The notes under the pieces were generated by a model. That model saw only the letters and a list, made by a program, of their open reading frames with translations. It had not been told where the DNA came from and ran no database searches. A stretch of DNA of 64,000 nt from Paenibacillus sp. BSR1-1 (GTDB lineage: Bacteria > Bacillota > Bacilli > Bacillales > Cytobacillaceae): the NCBI RefSeq assembly GCF_030403775.1, contig NZ_JAQMWQ010000008.1, positions 1-64,000 on the forward strand, written 5' to 3'. The position numbers and the translations under genes are program-made. The first letter of the stretch is position 1, and each line of letters opens with the position of its first letter. Of this stretch, positions 49,541-59,453 are shown one piece after another.

Positions 49541-51322
49541 TTACAAAGTCGAACAAGGAAGCGTGATCCGAACTTTTGTCCCTTCACCCAGTTCACTGGA
49601 AATGGTTACCCCGAATGCTTCCCCATAAATAAGCTGAATGCGTTCATGGACATTCCGGACTCCAATGCCGGAGAAAAGCGCCTGTTTCCTCTTTGTATTC
49701 GGAAGTTTGTTTTCTGAGGAAACTTCCATTCCGTCTCCGTTATCGACCACTTCACAAATTAGATTGGCCCCCTCCTGCCAAACAAGAACATTGATATACC
49801 CATTAGCCTTTTTATTAAAACCATGAAAGAAAGAATTTTCGATGAAAGGCTGTAAAATTAATTTTGGGATAGGATATTCCCTGCAATCCGGTGAAACGAA
49901 ATAGTTTACATTTATTCGGTTCCCATATCGTTTTTGATTGATTAACACGTAATTTTTTAAGTTCTCTAATTCCTGTTGAACTGTAATGGTTTCACTGACA
50001 TTACCAATCGTATTCTGCAGCAAGGATATAAGGGCATTAATAACTTCCTCTGTTTCTTCCTTCACACCCTGCTGAACCATGAATTTAATGGAAGTCAATG
50101 TATTGTATAAGAAATGTGGATTAATTTGCTGCTGAAGGGCAGCCAGTTCGGCGTTACGCTGTTGTTTCTGTGCCAAAACCAGTTGCTTAACATAATCATG
50201 CAGTTCATCAAGCATCGAGTTAAAGGCATTGCCAATTTGTCTTGTTTCATATGTGCCGGTAACAGCAACATATTGGTCGAAGTTGTGTTTCGGAGCATTT
50301 CCGATTTGCTTCACCAGTTTCGAAAGCGAATTTGTTACTCGTCTAGAGGCTAAAAACACGATAATTAGAGCAGCAAAAACAATTCCCATCGAGATCAGAA
50401 CAATCGCCTTTTTATTAATCAGATCGCCGACTGCCTTTTGTTTATCAATGATATTAAAAAGGAACATATCGAAGGATGGAAGGTATTCCATCGTGATAAT
50501 TTGATCCTTTCCCATGAATTTTTCGATGGTGTAATTGTTAGAGCCTTTTTCGATTTTTGCTGCATAGTTTACAAGCTGTTCATCTTTTTTCCCAATGAGC
50601 TTCGATATGTTACTCGACACAATCACTCCCTGCCTGTCTGCCATGACAACATTATTTCCAGGTGTGGTGTAGCTCGAGTAAAACTTTCTGAACTCTCTCT
50701 CTTGAATCGCAAAATACATTGAACCATAAATCGTTCCTGATAAACGGTCCATCAGTGCTTTGGAGGCAACAATGACATTTCCATCACCATCCTCTGAAGT
50801 CTGGACTAATCGGTGGTCATACTGATACAAGAGCCTTTTCGGGTTGTTAAACGTATTGCGAGTCAGATGACTATACTTTAATTCTTCATCTGATATTGGC
50901 CAGTACCTGCGATCAGTTGCATAGCTTAGCCCATTTTTCCCGGTAACAATGATTTCAACTTCATAGGCGTTTAAATTGGATTGGATATGTTCCATTTGCT
51001 GGCCTATCGTAAAAATGGCATTCATTTTTTCCGTATTGGAGCCTTCCTCCGTTAGTATTTTCTTGAGATTGCCGCTTTGCAGGAGGTTGTTTGACGCAAT
51101 TACGATTGAATAATGAAACGACTCGAAGCTCTCTTTTACTTGATTCATAACCTTCGAATTCGTAATACTGAACTTTTCAAAAAAGAATTGCTCTGACATG
51201 CGAATGGTCATCCACGTGATTGTGACGGAAACGATTACAATCATAAGAACTGTAATGAGGAACATAATGATAAACAGGTTGTTATGTTTAAAGCGATTTG
51301 GAATAAGCATCATGGATATCAT
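49541..51322 (-). CDS. YesM-like sensor histidine kinase of the lacZ region
   Basis: The 593-residue kinase has TM1 at about 16-38, an extracellular Cache-like sensor of about 255 residues, and TM2 at about 297-318. HAMP, LytS-type QQINPHFLYNTLTS with phospho-His, and HATPase_c (ENSFFHGF, DNGDGME) follow. The start is 3 nt after the regulator stop; further ATGs at codons 4 and 5 are possible. It is cotranscribed with the regulator upstream (order regulator then kinase, reversed from the first cluster). It probably controls the lacZ transport operon that follows. Confidence 0.9.
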   Translation of the reverse strand: MISMMLIPNRFKHNNLFIIMFLITVLMIVIVSVTITWMTIRMSEQFFFEKFSITNSKVMNQVKESFESFHYSIVIASNNLLQSGNLKKILTEEGSNTEKMNAIFTIGQQMEHIQSNLNAYEVEIIVTGKNGLSYATDRRYWPISDEELKYSHLTRNTFNNPKRLLYQYDHRLVQTSEDGDGNVIVASKALMDRLSGTIYGSMYFAIQEREFRKFYSSYTTPGNNVVMADRQGVIVSSNISKLIGKKDEQLVNYAAKIEKGSNNYTIEKFMGKDQIITMEYLPSFDMFLFNIIDKQKAVGDLINKKAIVLISMGIVFAALIIVFLASRRVTNSLSKLVKQIGNAPKHNFDQYVAVTGTYETRQIGNAFNSMLDELHDYVKQLVLAQKQQRNAELAALQQQINPHFLYNTLTSIKFMVQQGVKEETEEVINALISLLQNTIGNVSETITVQQELENLKNYVLINQKRYGNRINVNYFVSPDCREYPIPKLILQPFIENSFFHGFNKKANGYINVLVWQEGANLICEVVDNGDGMEVSSENKLPNTKRKQALFSGIGVRNVHERIQLIYGEAFGVTISSELGEGTKVRITLPCSTL

Positions 51323-51325
51323 CTC

Positions 51326-52858
51326 TTATCTTAAGGTTTGTTTTCGTTTGTATTGGCTCGGTGATACTCCCTTAATTTTCTTAAATACCTTACAAAAATA
51401 ACTGTGATCAGAGTAGCCGACCATTCCGCTGATTTCAGAAATGGATACTGTCCCTTGGATAAGTAGTTTAGCCGCTTCCTCAATCCGAATCTTATTCAAA
51501 TATTCAATAAACCCTTTATTATTATGGGTTGAAAAATAGTTTGATAGATACGAAGGATTAAAATGAAATTGTTTGGCGACATCCTTCAGGGTAATCGGTT
51601 CTGCATAATGGTTCCGTATATATTCCATTATCTTTTTCATGTTTAGATTGTCAGGCTCCGTTTTGGTCGAAATTATACATGTTTTGGCTTCCTCGATAAA
51701 CTGATTCAACAGGGTCGCAACTTCTACTGCATTACTTGCATTTTCGATCGATTTAAAATAGGAATACCTGGCATCTTCTAATTGTTTAACGTTATATTCC
51801 ATATTACTTAACAGGATAGTTATGTTAAAAATAATGTTTCCAAAGAAAGCCTTATATTCATAAACATCTGTTGTGTAACACTTTGATAAAAAGGAAACAT
51901 GATCATGTAAATTTTGGATAGCCGCATCAAAATTCTTCCGTTTAAATTCTTCCGTAAACCAATCCAAATTGAAATTTTCTTTCTTAATCGGAAGCTCCGG
52001 CAAATCCTTTTTCGATAAGAATGGCAGTTGAGGGAAATAAAAACGATAGTTTATTAGTTTTAACAGACTTTCTTTGTAGATTGTTCCTATTTGAGAAAAA
52101 TCCAAAAATTCTTCAGTCAGCACTAAGCCAATCCCAGGATTCGCAATTGCAAATGTTGAGGCGAAGTTCATCACTTCGGTTATATTTTCTTCGTTAACAT
52201 TTAATAATAGGACCTGAATATTGAGGTCAACACTATATGAATAATGTGCAACTTGACCGATAGAATGGAGAAGCGCCTCCTCCAATTTTTTTAGTATGTC
52301 GGTCTGCTGTTTTTTAAGGTCAACACCTAATAGGCAGTAATGGCTGTATGGAAAGGCTTCTGATACTGAACCCACATCAAAATTTGCTTCATACCCCGAT
52401 ATTAACTTTTGGATAATTTGACCGATTGAGAGGCGGGCATCTGCTTGTTTGTCTGCTTTCTGAAACGCAGGGATTCGGCTTGATGCTGTCTTCAAAGCTT
52501 TTAATAGGATTTGTGCATCCAGCTTCGGCTTCAAAATGTAATCAACCACTCCATTTTGGAAAGTGGAACGAACATAGTCGAATTCACCAAAACTACTCAG
52601 GATGATGATTTCAATCTGAGGGTATCTTTCCTTGACGATTCTTGTTAATTCTTCTCCATCCATGATGGGCATGACAATATCGGTAATGATGATATGGGGA
52701 TTAGCCGACTCTATCAATTCAAGTGCTTCTTGTCCATTAGAAGCTTCCCCCACAACCGTGAAACCTTCCTTCTCCCAATCGATATAATGTTTAATCCCTT
52801 GTCTGATTAGCATTTCATCGTCAACAATCAGCGTCCTGCATTGGTTCACTGCTGTCAT
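51326..52858 (-). CDS. YesN-like AraC-family response regulator of the lacZ region
   Basis: The 510-residue protein begins MTAVNQCRTL, with GGGGGGAT 5-6 nt upstream; the ORF start at 52882 lies in the leader. The receiver domain has phosphoacceptor D60 (IITDIVMP). A central region of about 270 residues and C-terminal AraC HTH pair (NPSYLSNYFSTH, DHSYFCKVFKK) follow. It is divergent from the ROK gene with 174 bp between. Confidence 0.9.
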   Translation of the reverse strand: MTAVNQCRTLIVDDEMLIRQGIKHYIDWEKEGFTVVGEASNGQEALELIESANPHIIITDIVMPIMDGEELTRIVKERYPQIEIIILSSFGEFDYVRSTFQNGVVDYILKPKLDAQILLKALKTASSRIPAFQKADKQADARLSIGQIIQKLISGYEANFDVGSVSEAFPYSHYCLLGVDLKKQQTDILKKLEEALLHSIGQVAHYSYSVDLNIQVLLLNVNEENITEVMNFASTFAIANPGIGLVLTEEFLDFSQIGTIYKESLLKLINYRFYFPQLPFLSKKDLPELPIKKENFNLDWFTEEFKRKNFDAAIQNLHDHVSFLSKCYTTDVYEYKAFFGNIIFNITILLSNMEYNVKQLEDARYSYFKSIENASNAVEVATLLNQFIEEAKTCIISTKTEPDNLNMKKIMEYIRNHYAEPITLKDVAKQFHFNPSYLSNYFSTHNNKGFIEYLNKIRIEEAAKLLIQGTVSISEISGMVGYSDHSYFCKVFKKIKGVSPSQYKRKQTLR

Positions 52859-53032
52859 CCCAATCCCCCCTAATGGTTCCATGTTTTTTGAAATATCTAA
52901 TATTTATTTTATAATACAATAATCATCTGAAATAGCGTTGAAAAAATTCCCACCTATTGAAGGCGGTTACTTTTTAATGCTTACATATGATATGATTAAA
53001 GGAAGGTACTGCAAAAAAAGGCGTGATGTAAT

Positions 53033-54256
53033 ATGAGTTTCGATACCAAAACCGGAAGTTTTGAAAGAATGAAATTGCTGAATCAATCCACTGTTTTAAA
53101 CATGATTCGATTAAGAGAACCGATTTCAAGAGCGGAAATTGCCAAATTAACAAAGTTAACTCCACCGACAGTAAGTTCATTAGTTAGTGAATTAATTGAA
53201 AAAAATCTGATTACAGAGGAACAATCTACCAGCTCAACGTCAGGCGGAAGAAAGCCAATCATGCTTCGAATCAACTATTCTGCCCATTATATAATCGGAG
53301 TCTATGCTGCAGCGGAGGTTATTCGAGTTATTTTGACTACAATGGATGGGAACATAGTATCCGATTTTAGTAAGGATATTACTGAGCTCCCTTCTAAAGT
53401 TGAATTTATGAGCATGATCATTGAGACCATTCATCAAATCCTAAGACATACAAATGTAGAGAAGGATTTAATCCTTGGCATTGGTTTTGCCATGCACGGC
53501 CTAGTAGACCCGGATAAAGGCATAGCCATTTTTTCTCCTCATTTACATTTAGAAAATATACCGATAAAAGATACCTTAGAAAATGAGTTCGATATTCCTG
53601 TTATAGTCGAAAATGATGTACGCGCATTAGCCAAAGCGGAAAGTTGGTTTGGACAAGGACAAGGTGTGTCTGATTTTATCTCTCTTAGTGTAGGACGAGG
53701 GATTGGTTCAGGTATCTATATTAATAATGAAATTTATAAAAGCTCATTTAATACGGCAGGAGAAATAGGACATACCATTTTAGATGTCAACGGTCCAAAA
53801 TGCCAATGCGGGAATAACGGCTGTTTGGAAGCTTATGCATCAGAATCAGCCATCCTTAACAGAGTAAAGGCTGAGCTAAGGAATCATTCTGATTCGCTTC
53901 TTCATGAATGGTTGAAGGATAGAATAGATGAGCTTGATTTAAAAATGATTTTTAAAGCTGCAAGGGAAGATGATTTCTTTGCTAAATTAGTATTAGAAGA
54001 AGCCGGCCAATCCCTCGGGCTAGCTGCAGCCAACATGATTAATATTCTTAAGCCAGCAAAACTGATTGTGGAAGGAAGTATTTTCGAAGCAGGAGATTTT
54101 GTTTTAGCTCCACTCAAAAAAAGTATCGAAAAATATACTTTTAAAAGTTCCAATGAAGATATTTCTGTTGTGTGTTCAAACTTAGGAAAAACCGGTATGG
54201 TATTAGGGGCAGTAACCTTGGTATTACAAAAAATGTTCAAAACAGATGAAATATAA
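53033..54256 (+). CDS. ROK family transcriptional regulator (XylR/NagC-like)
   Basis: The 407-residue protein has an N-terminal winged HTH (about 18-75; SRAEIAKLTKLTPPTVSSLV). A ROK sugar-kinase-like domain follows, with FAMHGLVDPDKG, the GRGIGSGIYI loop and zinc motif CQCGNNGCLEAY. Proteins of this layout are sugar-responsive repressors. It is transcribed toward, and convergent with, the GH2 gene of the next cluster. A TTAGT...ACTAA dyad sits at that cluster's promoter (59305-59330), so it is the likely regulator of those genes. AAGGCGTGAT precedes the ATG. Confidence 0.9.
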   Translation: MSFDTKTGSFERMKLLNQSTVLNMIRLREPISRAEIAKLTKLTPPTVSSLVSELIEKNLITEEQSTSSTSGGRKPIMLRINYSAHYIIGVYAAAEVIRVILTTMDGNIVSDFSKDITELPSKVEFMSMIIETIHQILRHTNVEKDLILGIGFAMHGLVDPDKGIAIFSPHLHLENIPIKDTLENEFDIPVIVENDVRALAKAESWFGQGQGVSDFISLSVGRGIGSGIYINNEIYKSSFNTAGEIGHTILDVNGPKCQCGNNGCLEAYASESAILNRVKAELRNHSDSLLHEWLKDRIDELDLKMIFKAAREDDFFAKLVLEEAGQSLGLAAANMINILKPAKLIVEGSIFEAGDFVLAPLKKSIEKYTFKSSNEDISVVCSNLGKTGMVLGAVTLVLQKMFKTDEI

Positions 54257-54290
54257 AAAGAGTTGGATACGGATGATCCAACTCTTTTTT
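54257..54290. terminator. Bidirectional terminator between the ROK and GH2 genes
   Basis: AAAGAGTTGGAT, a short loop, then ATCCAACTCTTTTTT lies immediately after the ROK stop and 12 nt past the GH2 stop on the other strand. A- and T-runs flank both sides. Confidence 0.9.
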
Positions 54291-54301
54291 GCATTTCTAT
54301 T

Positions 54302-56110
54302 TTAGATTCTGACAATATTAGAATGCCAAATATCATTTAATTCTTTTATCTTCGCCAATTCACATTTTGGCTTTCTATCATAGGTTAATAAGCCATTGAT
54401 TTCTTGTTCCACGTCCGTTAGCTGCGTGTAACAATAGCCATGTAACGCTTTTGAAGCATAAACTGCTTCCATCACCCTGCGATAATCGGCAATAAACTCG
54501 GATTCATCTCTTACAGATGTATAGCCCCAGCCATTATCTTCGCCCACTTTAAAGCCAATTCCTCCGAACTCAGTTAAAAGAATTGGTTCTCCTTTATGCT
54601 CAAATCCATCGGCATAAATGCCACGGTTAGCTGGCTTAGAGTTTAGTAGATTCTCTTTTGTGGCCAATGAATCTTTAAAGGCTTCATACTTTGCTTTTTC
54701 ATCGTCTGATCCATGATTATAATTATGGATTGCGCAAATATCCGTTTCTGTTAGCTCCCAGCCATCATTTGAGATGACTAAACGAGTCGTATCAAGTGAA
54801 TGAATCAAATGGTACATTGCTAAAGAATGGTGTTGCTGCTGTTTGTTGCCTTTAATAAATGGTACTCCCCAGCTTTCATTTACAGGAACCCAAGCGACGA
54901 TAGATGGATGATTGTAATCCCGTTCAATGATTTCGAGCCATTCTTTTGTTAATCTTGAAGCCGCATCTTCACTATAAGATGGGAATGCTGCACATTCTCC
55001 CCAAACTAGGAAACCTAGCTTATCTGCCCAAAAAAGGAAGCGCGGATCCTCTACTTTTTGATGCTTTCTGCACCCGTTAAAGCCCATTTCTAATGCCAAT
55101 TCAATATCCCTTTTTAAATCTTCATCGGTTGGGGCCGTTAATAAACCCTCTGGCCAATACCCTTGGTCAAGAACTAATTTTTGATAGTATGGCTTGTTAT
55201 TTAAATAGACCATGCCATTTTCAATATGAACCTTTCTCATCCCGAAGTAGGAATCTACTTCGTCTAAAACGATTTGATTTGCTTCGTCCTTTAGCGTGAC
55301 TTTAATGTCAAATAAATTTGGATTCTCAGGTGACCAATTCCAGCCAATATGATGGAAAGAAGTTCTGAAAATTTGGCGGTTATAGAGGTTAATAGCACGC
55401 TTGTTATAGGATTCAAATAGTTCAATCGTGTCCTTTGCTACCTTTTCCCCTTTAAAACTAATTTCAATGTCTGCTGTTTTGTGAATAAATTCACCTGCAG
55501 CCTCGAACTCTACAATAATATCGCCACGGTCTATGTCTGGCGTTAATCTCAATTTAGAAATACTTGTAAGGCTTACCGGCTCCAGCCAAACGGTTTGCCA
55601 TATCCCAGTTGTACGTGTGTACCAAATGGAATCCGATTGTTCCACCCAGAATTGCTTTCCTCGTGGTATTGTTTCGTCTATTGACGGATCTTCCACTCTT
55701 ACTGCCACGGTCTCATTACCCCAAGTTAAAAGATGGGTAATATCTAGTGAGAAGGAAACGTGGCCTCCTTCATGAAAACCAGCATACTGCCCATTTACAT
55801 ATACCCAAGCGCGGTAATCTACTGCTCCAAAATGAAGGACCACCCTCTGATCTTTCCAGTTTTGAGGCACAGTAAAATCCCGGCGATACCATACAAAGTC
55901 ATGGAAGGATGGATCCTGGATTCCGCTTAATTTTGTTTGATAAGCAAAAGGCACATTTATTTTTTTATCATATGGAGCTTCTATTTGGAACCATTTATTT
56001 TTTAAGCCAACATTATCATCATCAAAGGCGAAGTCCCATTCGCCGTTTAAATTGACCCACTCTTTTCTCACCAACTGTGGTCTTGGGTACTCATTGCGGG
56101 GTGTAGACAT
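54302..56110 (-). CDS. GH2 family beta-glycosidase (beta-glucuronidase/galactosidase type)
   Basis: The 602-residue protein has a GH2 sugar-binding domain (12-180), an Ig-like domain (about 183-290) and a TIM barrel to the C-terminus. The acid/base is E412 in VPVNESWG and the nucleophile E514 in LLTEFGGIGF. It is short compared with LacZ and lacks the small-chain domain. Its length fits beta-glucuronidase or small beta-galactosidase subgroups. KHQKVEDPRFLFWADK is typical of the uncharacterised bacterial branch. There is no signal peptide. AGGAAGG precedes the ATG. It is the last gene of the ROK-controlled operon; linkage specificity is undetermined. Confidence 0.9.
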   Translation of the reverse strand: MSTPRNEYPRPQLVRKEWVNLNGEWDFAFDDDNVGLKNKWFQIEAPYDKKINVPFAYQTKLSGIQDPSFHDFVWYRRDFTVPQNWKDQRVVLHFGAVDYRAWVYVNGQYAGFHEGGHVSFSLDITHLLTWGNETVAVRVEDPSIDETIPRGKQFWVEQSDSIWYTRTTGIWQTVWLEPVSLTSISKLRLTPDIDRGDIIVEFEAAGEFIHKTADIEISFKGEKVAKDTIELFESYNKRAINLYNRQIFRTSFHHIGWNWSPENPNLFDIKVTLKDEANQIVLDEVDSYFGMRKVHIENGMVYLNNKPYYQKLVLDQGYWPEGLLTAPTDEDLKRDIELALEMGFNGCRKHQKVEDPRFLFWADKLGFLVWGECAAFPSYSEDAASRLTKEWLEIIERDYNHPSIVAWVPVNESWGVPFIKGNKQQQHHSLAMYHLIHSLDTTRLVISNDGWELTETDICAIHNYNHGSDDEKAKYEAFKDSLATKENLLNSKPANRGIYADGFEHKGEPILLTEFGGIGFKVGEDNGWGYTSVRDESEFIADYRRVMEAVYASKALHGYCYTQLTDVEQEINGLLTYDRKPKCELAKIKELNDIWHSNIVRI

Positions 56111-56133
56111 ATTATCAATCCTTCCTACTAATC

Positions 56134-56964
56134 CTATTTAATTCCTGATTGCGTCACGCCTTTAATAAAGGAACGCTGACCAATAATAAACAATAGTACG
56201 GCTGGTATGGTTGCAATCGAAGTTAAGGCCATCAACCTGCCAGGTGAAGAAACAAAGCTTCCTTGCTGCATGATGGCAATTCCTGTTGTAATCGTCCGCA
56301 TTTCAGGAGAATTCGTTGTAACAAGCGGCCATAGGAAGTCATTGTAAATCCCCATAAAAGTGAAAATGGCAAGAGTCCAAATGACTGGGCGTGCAGAAGG
56401 AAGAACGACTTTTACAAACACCTGCCATTTATTAGCGCCATCAAGAAATGCAGCCTCCTCCAGCTCTTTTGGAAAACCGCGGAAATACTGATAAAGAAGA
56501 AATACACCAAATGCATTGGCTGAATACGGAAGTATCAATACAGCATACGTATCTAAAAGCCCCAGCTTATTAAACTCCATATATAATGGTAAAAACGTAA
56601 TAACCCACGGAATGGTTAAGGAGCCAATAAAGATACTAATAAGCAATTTTTTAAAAGGAATATCTAAACGAGCGAGGCCATACGCTGCTAATGTATCGAC
56701 AAAAAGAACAATTAACGTCCCAACAATACCAACAAATAGAGAGTTACCCATCCATTGAATTACTGGTGTATCTGAATTCCCTGCTAAGCTGAACTGGTAA
56801 TTTTCTAGTGTAAATACTTTAGGAATCCACTTAATACCGGCTGTAAAGGCTTCCTGATCGGTTTTAAAGGAAGTAGCCAGCATCCATAAAATTGGTACGA
56901 TAAAAATTAAGCCAACAATAATCGCTATTATAATAATGAAGACCTTAAACCCTTTACTTTGCAT
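56134..56964 (-). CDS. Carbohydrate ABC permease (MalG type) of the ROK-linked operon
   Basis: The 276-residue, six-helix membrane protein has EAA loop EEAAFLDGANKWQVFVKVV (about 171-189). AAAGGAG precedes the ATG, and the preceding permease ends 6 nt upstream. It is the MalG half of the third CUT1 system; again no ATPase gene adjoins. Confidence 0.92.
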   Translation of the reverse strand: MQSKGFKVFIIIIAIIVGLIFIVPILWMLATSFKTDQEAFTAGIKWIPKVFTLENYQFSLAGNSDTPVIQWMGNSLFVGIVGTLIVLFVDTLAAYGLARLDIPFKKLLISIFIGSLTIPWVITFLPLYMEFNKLGLLDTYAVLILPYSANAFGVFLLYQYFRGFPKELEEAAFLDGANKWQVFVKVVLPSARPVIWTLAIFTFMGIYNDFLWPLVTTNSPEMRTITTGIAIMQQGSFVSSPGRLMALTSIATIPAVLLFIIGQRSFIKGVTQSGIK

Positions 56965-56970
56965 GCTGCA

Positions 56971-57861
56971 CTACTCCTTTCGATTAGAAATTTTGAATTG
57001 AAATACCGAAATAACAATCATGATTAATGCCATAAGTAATGACATCGCGGCTGCATTTCCTAATTGCCGCTGCTTAAACGCTTCATCTACAATGTTCATT
57101 AAAAGCACTTTTGTAGAAGTTCCCGGACCTCCGCGCGTCATCAAGAATGGTTGACCGTAAATGTTAAAAGAGGCAATCGTTGATGTAATAACGACAAACA
57201 ACATCGTTGGTTTAATACTCGGTAAAGTAATGTAAATAAATCGCTGCCAACGGGATGCGCCGTCCAGGGATCCCGCTTCATATAACTCTTCGGACACATC
57301 ATTTAGGGCATTAATGAAAATGACCATGTTAAAGCCGATTGTCCACCAGAGTGTTGCGATCACAAGTGAAATCCAGGCCCATGGCATATCTGTCAACCAA
57401 GGAATCATTGGCAAATCAAGCTTTTGCATGTATTGATTAATCAGACCGCTGTTTGTATCGAGGAGCCATAACCAAATGATCGCCACAACTGAAACGGAAA
57501 CTGCGTATGGGATAAAGTAAACGGTACGGAAAAATCCTTTAAATTTTCCTGGGAGGGCATTCACCAGCAACGCCAGCCCTAATCCCACAGCTACTAATAA
57601 AGGAACACTAAATACAACGAATTGGAACGTATTTTTAAGACCTTCCAAAAACAAGTCATTTAGATAGGAAGAAGAATCGAAAATTTTAGCGTAATTTTTA
57701 AAACCAACAAATTCATGGACAGGGTTCAATAAATCCCAGTTGTGTAAACTCATCCAAGCCCCGTACCCAATAGGAATCAATAGAAAAACAACAAACAATA
57801 TCAAGTAAGGAAGTACAAATAAACTAGAAGTTAATTGTGATTTCCAGCCTGAATTTCTCAT
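56971..57861 (-). CDS. Sugar ABC permease (MalF type) of the ROK-linked operon
   Basis: The 296-residue membrane protein has helices from residue 12 and the EAA loop EAGSLDGASRWQRFIYIT. AAAGGAGG precedes the ATG. The 98-bp gap to the binding-protein gene contains a short GACGG/CCGTC hairpin (57916-57944) that could reduce read-through. Confidence 0.92.
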   Translation of the reverse strand: MRNSGWKSQLTSSLFVLPYLILFVVFLLIPIGYGAWMSLHNWDLLNPVHEFVGFKNYAKIFDSSSYLNDLFLEGLKNTFQFVVFSVPLLVAVGLGLALLVNALPGKFKGFFRTVYFIPYAVSVSVVAIIWLWLLDTNSGLINQYMQKLDLPMIPWLTDMPWAWISLVIATLWWTIGFNMVIFINALNDVSEELYEAGSLDGASRWQRFIYITLPSIKPTMLFVVITSTIASFNIYGQPFLMTRGGPGTSTKVLLMNIVDEAFKQRQLGNAAAMSLLMALIMIVISVFQFKISNRKE

Positions 57862-57959
57862 TCACCTTCCTCCTTTCGAATACTTTTTTCTACGTTATCT
57901 AGTAATAAAACAAGAGACGGAACAGGTCTTACTATCCTCCCGTCCGCCTCCTTTCATGT

Positions 57960-59228
57960 TTACTTATTTAATAATTGTTCAGCCTTTTTATTTGCATCGT
58001 CTAATGCTTTTTGTGGATCTTTTTTGCCTAGAAGGGCAAGGTTTACTTCCGCCCATAATGGGTCAGATAATTGTCCCCAGTTAGCAACGGCAGGAGCGAA
58101 TTTAGCATAATCAAATTCTTTCGCTACGATAGGCTGCTGCTTCATTTGTTTAAATTCTTCACTTTGTTCATAAATCGCTTTTGAAGCTGGAGCTTGACCA
58201 GATTTAGCCCACTCCATTGTATTTGCGGCTACATATTTCAAGAAATCAGTAATACCATCTAACTTCTTGCTGTCCTTCACAGTTGCTGGAATAACGAAAT
58301 TATGTGCATTTGCATAAACAGCTTGTTGTTTCGTGCCAAGCTGTGGAACAGGAGCTACACCATAGTTGATGCCCGCTTTATCCCATTGTTCCATCATCCA
58401 AGGACCATTCAGGTGCATAGCGTTTTTACCTTGTAAGAATAGTGTCACTTCGCCATCCTGTTGAACATTTGCAGGAGAAACTTTATCTTTTGTGATTAAA
58501 TCCCGATAGAAAGTTAGAGCTTCAACCGCTTCAGGGCTGTTATAGTTTGGCTTACCATCTTTCATTAGCTCTCCGCCATTTTGGAATAAAATAGTCGGGA
58601 AAATGAATTGGTTTGGCCATAGGGTTGGTACAACGAAACCATATTGGTTTTTAGAAGGAACGGTTAATTTTTTAGCATCGGCCAGGAACTCTTCACGGTT
58701 GGTTGGCGGCTTCTCCGGATCTAAACCGGCTGCTTTAAATAAATCTTTGTTATAATACATGACTAGCGGGTGGATATCTAAAGGAATATTATAGTGTTTA
58801 CCGCCAATGTCTCCAGCCTTCCAAGCTGTTTCAGAATAATCTTCCGCCTTGACGCCTGTTTTAGCAATCGTATCACTTAAGTCTTTTAATAAATTCTTAT
58901 CAGCATAGTTCTTGAGCTGGTCAGTGTGCATGATTAAAACATCAGGTGCATTTTTTTGACCAGAAAAAGCAAGGTCAACTGTTTTATAATAGTCTGATTG
59001 TGGAACAATTTGTAAATCAACTTGATATTTTGATTGTGACTTATTGTAGTTTTCAACAATTGTCTTCATCCGCGGACCATCCGCACCAGAGAATGGAGCC
59101 CAGTAAGTAATTTTCTCCCCTTTTCCCCCGTCAGATTTACTTGTGTCCTTCGCGCTAGAACAACCTGCCAATGATCCGAGTGCAAGAGCAGCTGTCAAAG
59201 CAATTCCAAGCCATTTCTTTTTTTTCAA
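57960..59228 (-). CDS. Extracellular sugar-binding lipoprotein of the ROK-linked operon
   Basis: The 422-residue protein starts at a TTG, with GGGGGAG 6 nt upstream. Its lipoprotein signal ends in LAGC (Cys22), followed by a family 1 solute-binding domain (KITYWAPFSGADGPRMK, HAHNFVIP region). It is the first gene of the four-gene operon. Its promoter, cre core and ROK-like operator are visible at 59305-59366. The ligand is probably a beta-linked oligosaccharide cut by the downstream GH2 enzyme. Confidence 0.92.
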   Translation of the reverse strand: MKKKKWLGIALTAALALGSLAGCSSAKDTSKSDGGKGEKITYWAPFSGADGPRMKTIVENYNKSQSKYQVDLQIVPQSDYYKTVDLAFSGQKNAPDVLIMHTDQLKNYADKNLLKDLSDTIAKTGVKAEDYSETAWKAGDIGGKHYNIPLDIHPLVMYYNKDLFKAAGLDPEKPPTNREEFLADAKKLTVPSKNQYGFVVPTLWPNQFIFPTILFQNGGELMKDGKPNYNSPEAVEALTFYRDLITKDKVSPANVQQDGEVTLFLQGKNAMHLNGPWMMEQWDKAGINYGVAPVPQLGTKQQAVYANAHNFVIPATVKDSKKLDGITDFLKYVAANTMEWAKSGQAPASKAIYEQSEEFKQMKQQPIVAKEFDYAKFAPAVANWGQLSDPLWAEVNLALLGKKDPQKALDDANKKAEQLLNK

Positions 59229-59304
59229 CTTTTTCTCCCCCTTAGGTGAAAATTGTAAGTTTACTTCTAGAATGAGGAATTGGTTCCATAATATACGTCC
59301 CTCA

Positions 59305-59366
59305 TTAGTTAATTAAATTAATTTACTAACTATCATTATCTTAATCTTGTAAGCGCTTTTTGTCAA
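59305..59366 (-). promoter_or_regulatory. Sigma-A promoter with embedded cre and ROK-like operator
   Basis: On the minus strand -35 TTGACA (59366-59361), a 17-bp spacer and -10 TAAGAT (59343-59338). The spacer contains AAAAGCGCTTACA, a good cre core. Directly downstream (59330-59305) is the dyad GTTAGTAAATTAATTTAATT-AACTAA, resembling XylR-type ROK operators (TTAGT...ACTAA). The layout predicts sugar induction by ROK release plus CcpA repression. Confidence 0.75.
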
Positions 59367-59419
59367 ATAGATATTTTTTGATTTTAGAATTTTAAAATAA
59401 ATAAAACCAAATAAAAAGA

Positions 59420-59438
59420 TCAACCGGAATCCGGCTGA
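59420..59438 (-). terminator. Terminator of the small VOC gene
   Basis: TCAGCCGG-ATT-CCGGTTGA followed by TCTTTTTATTTGG on the minus strand, 15 nt past the stop. Confidence 0.85.
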
Positions 59439-59453
59439 CCCTCATTTCGAAAC

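Noticed and set aside
53902-54336. Minus-strand ORF of 144 codons over the ROK gene end
   Set aside because: It is a shadow of the ROK reading frame, crosses the terminator, and has a serine- and isoleucine-rich composition typical of antisense translation.
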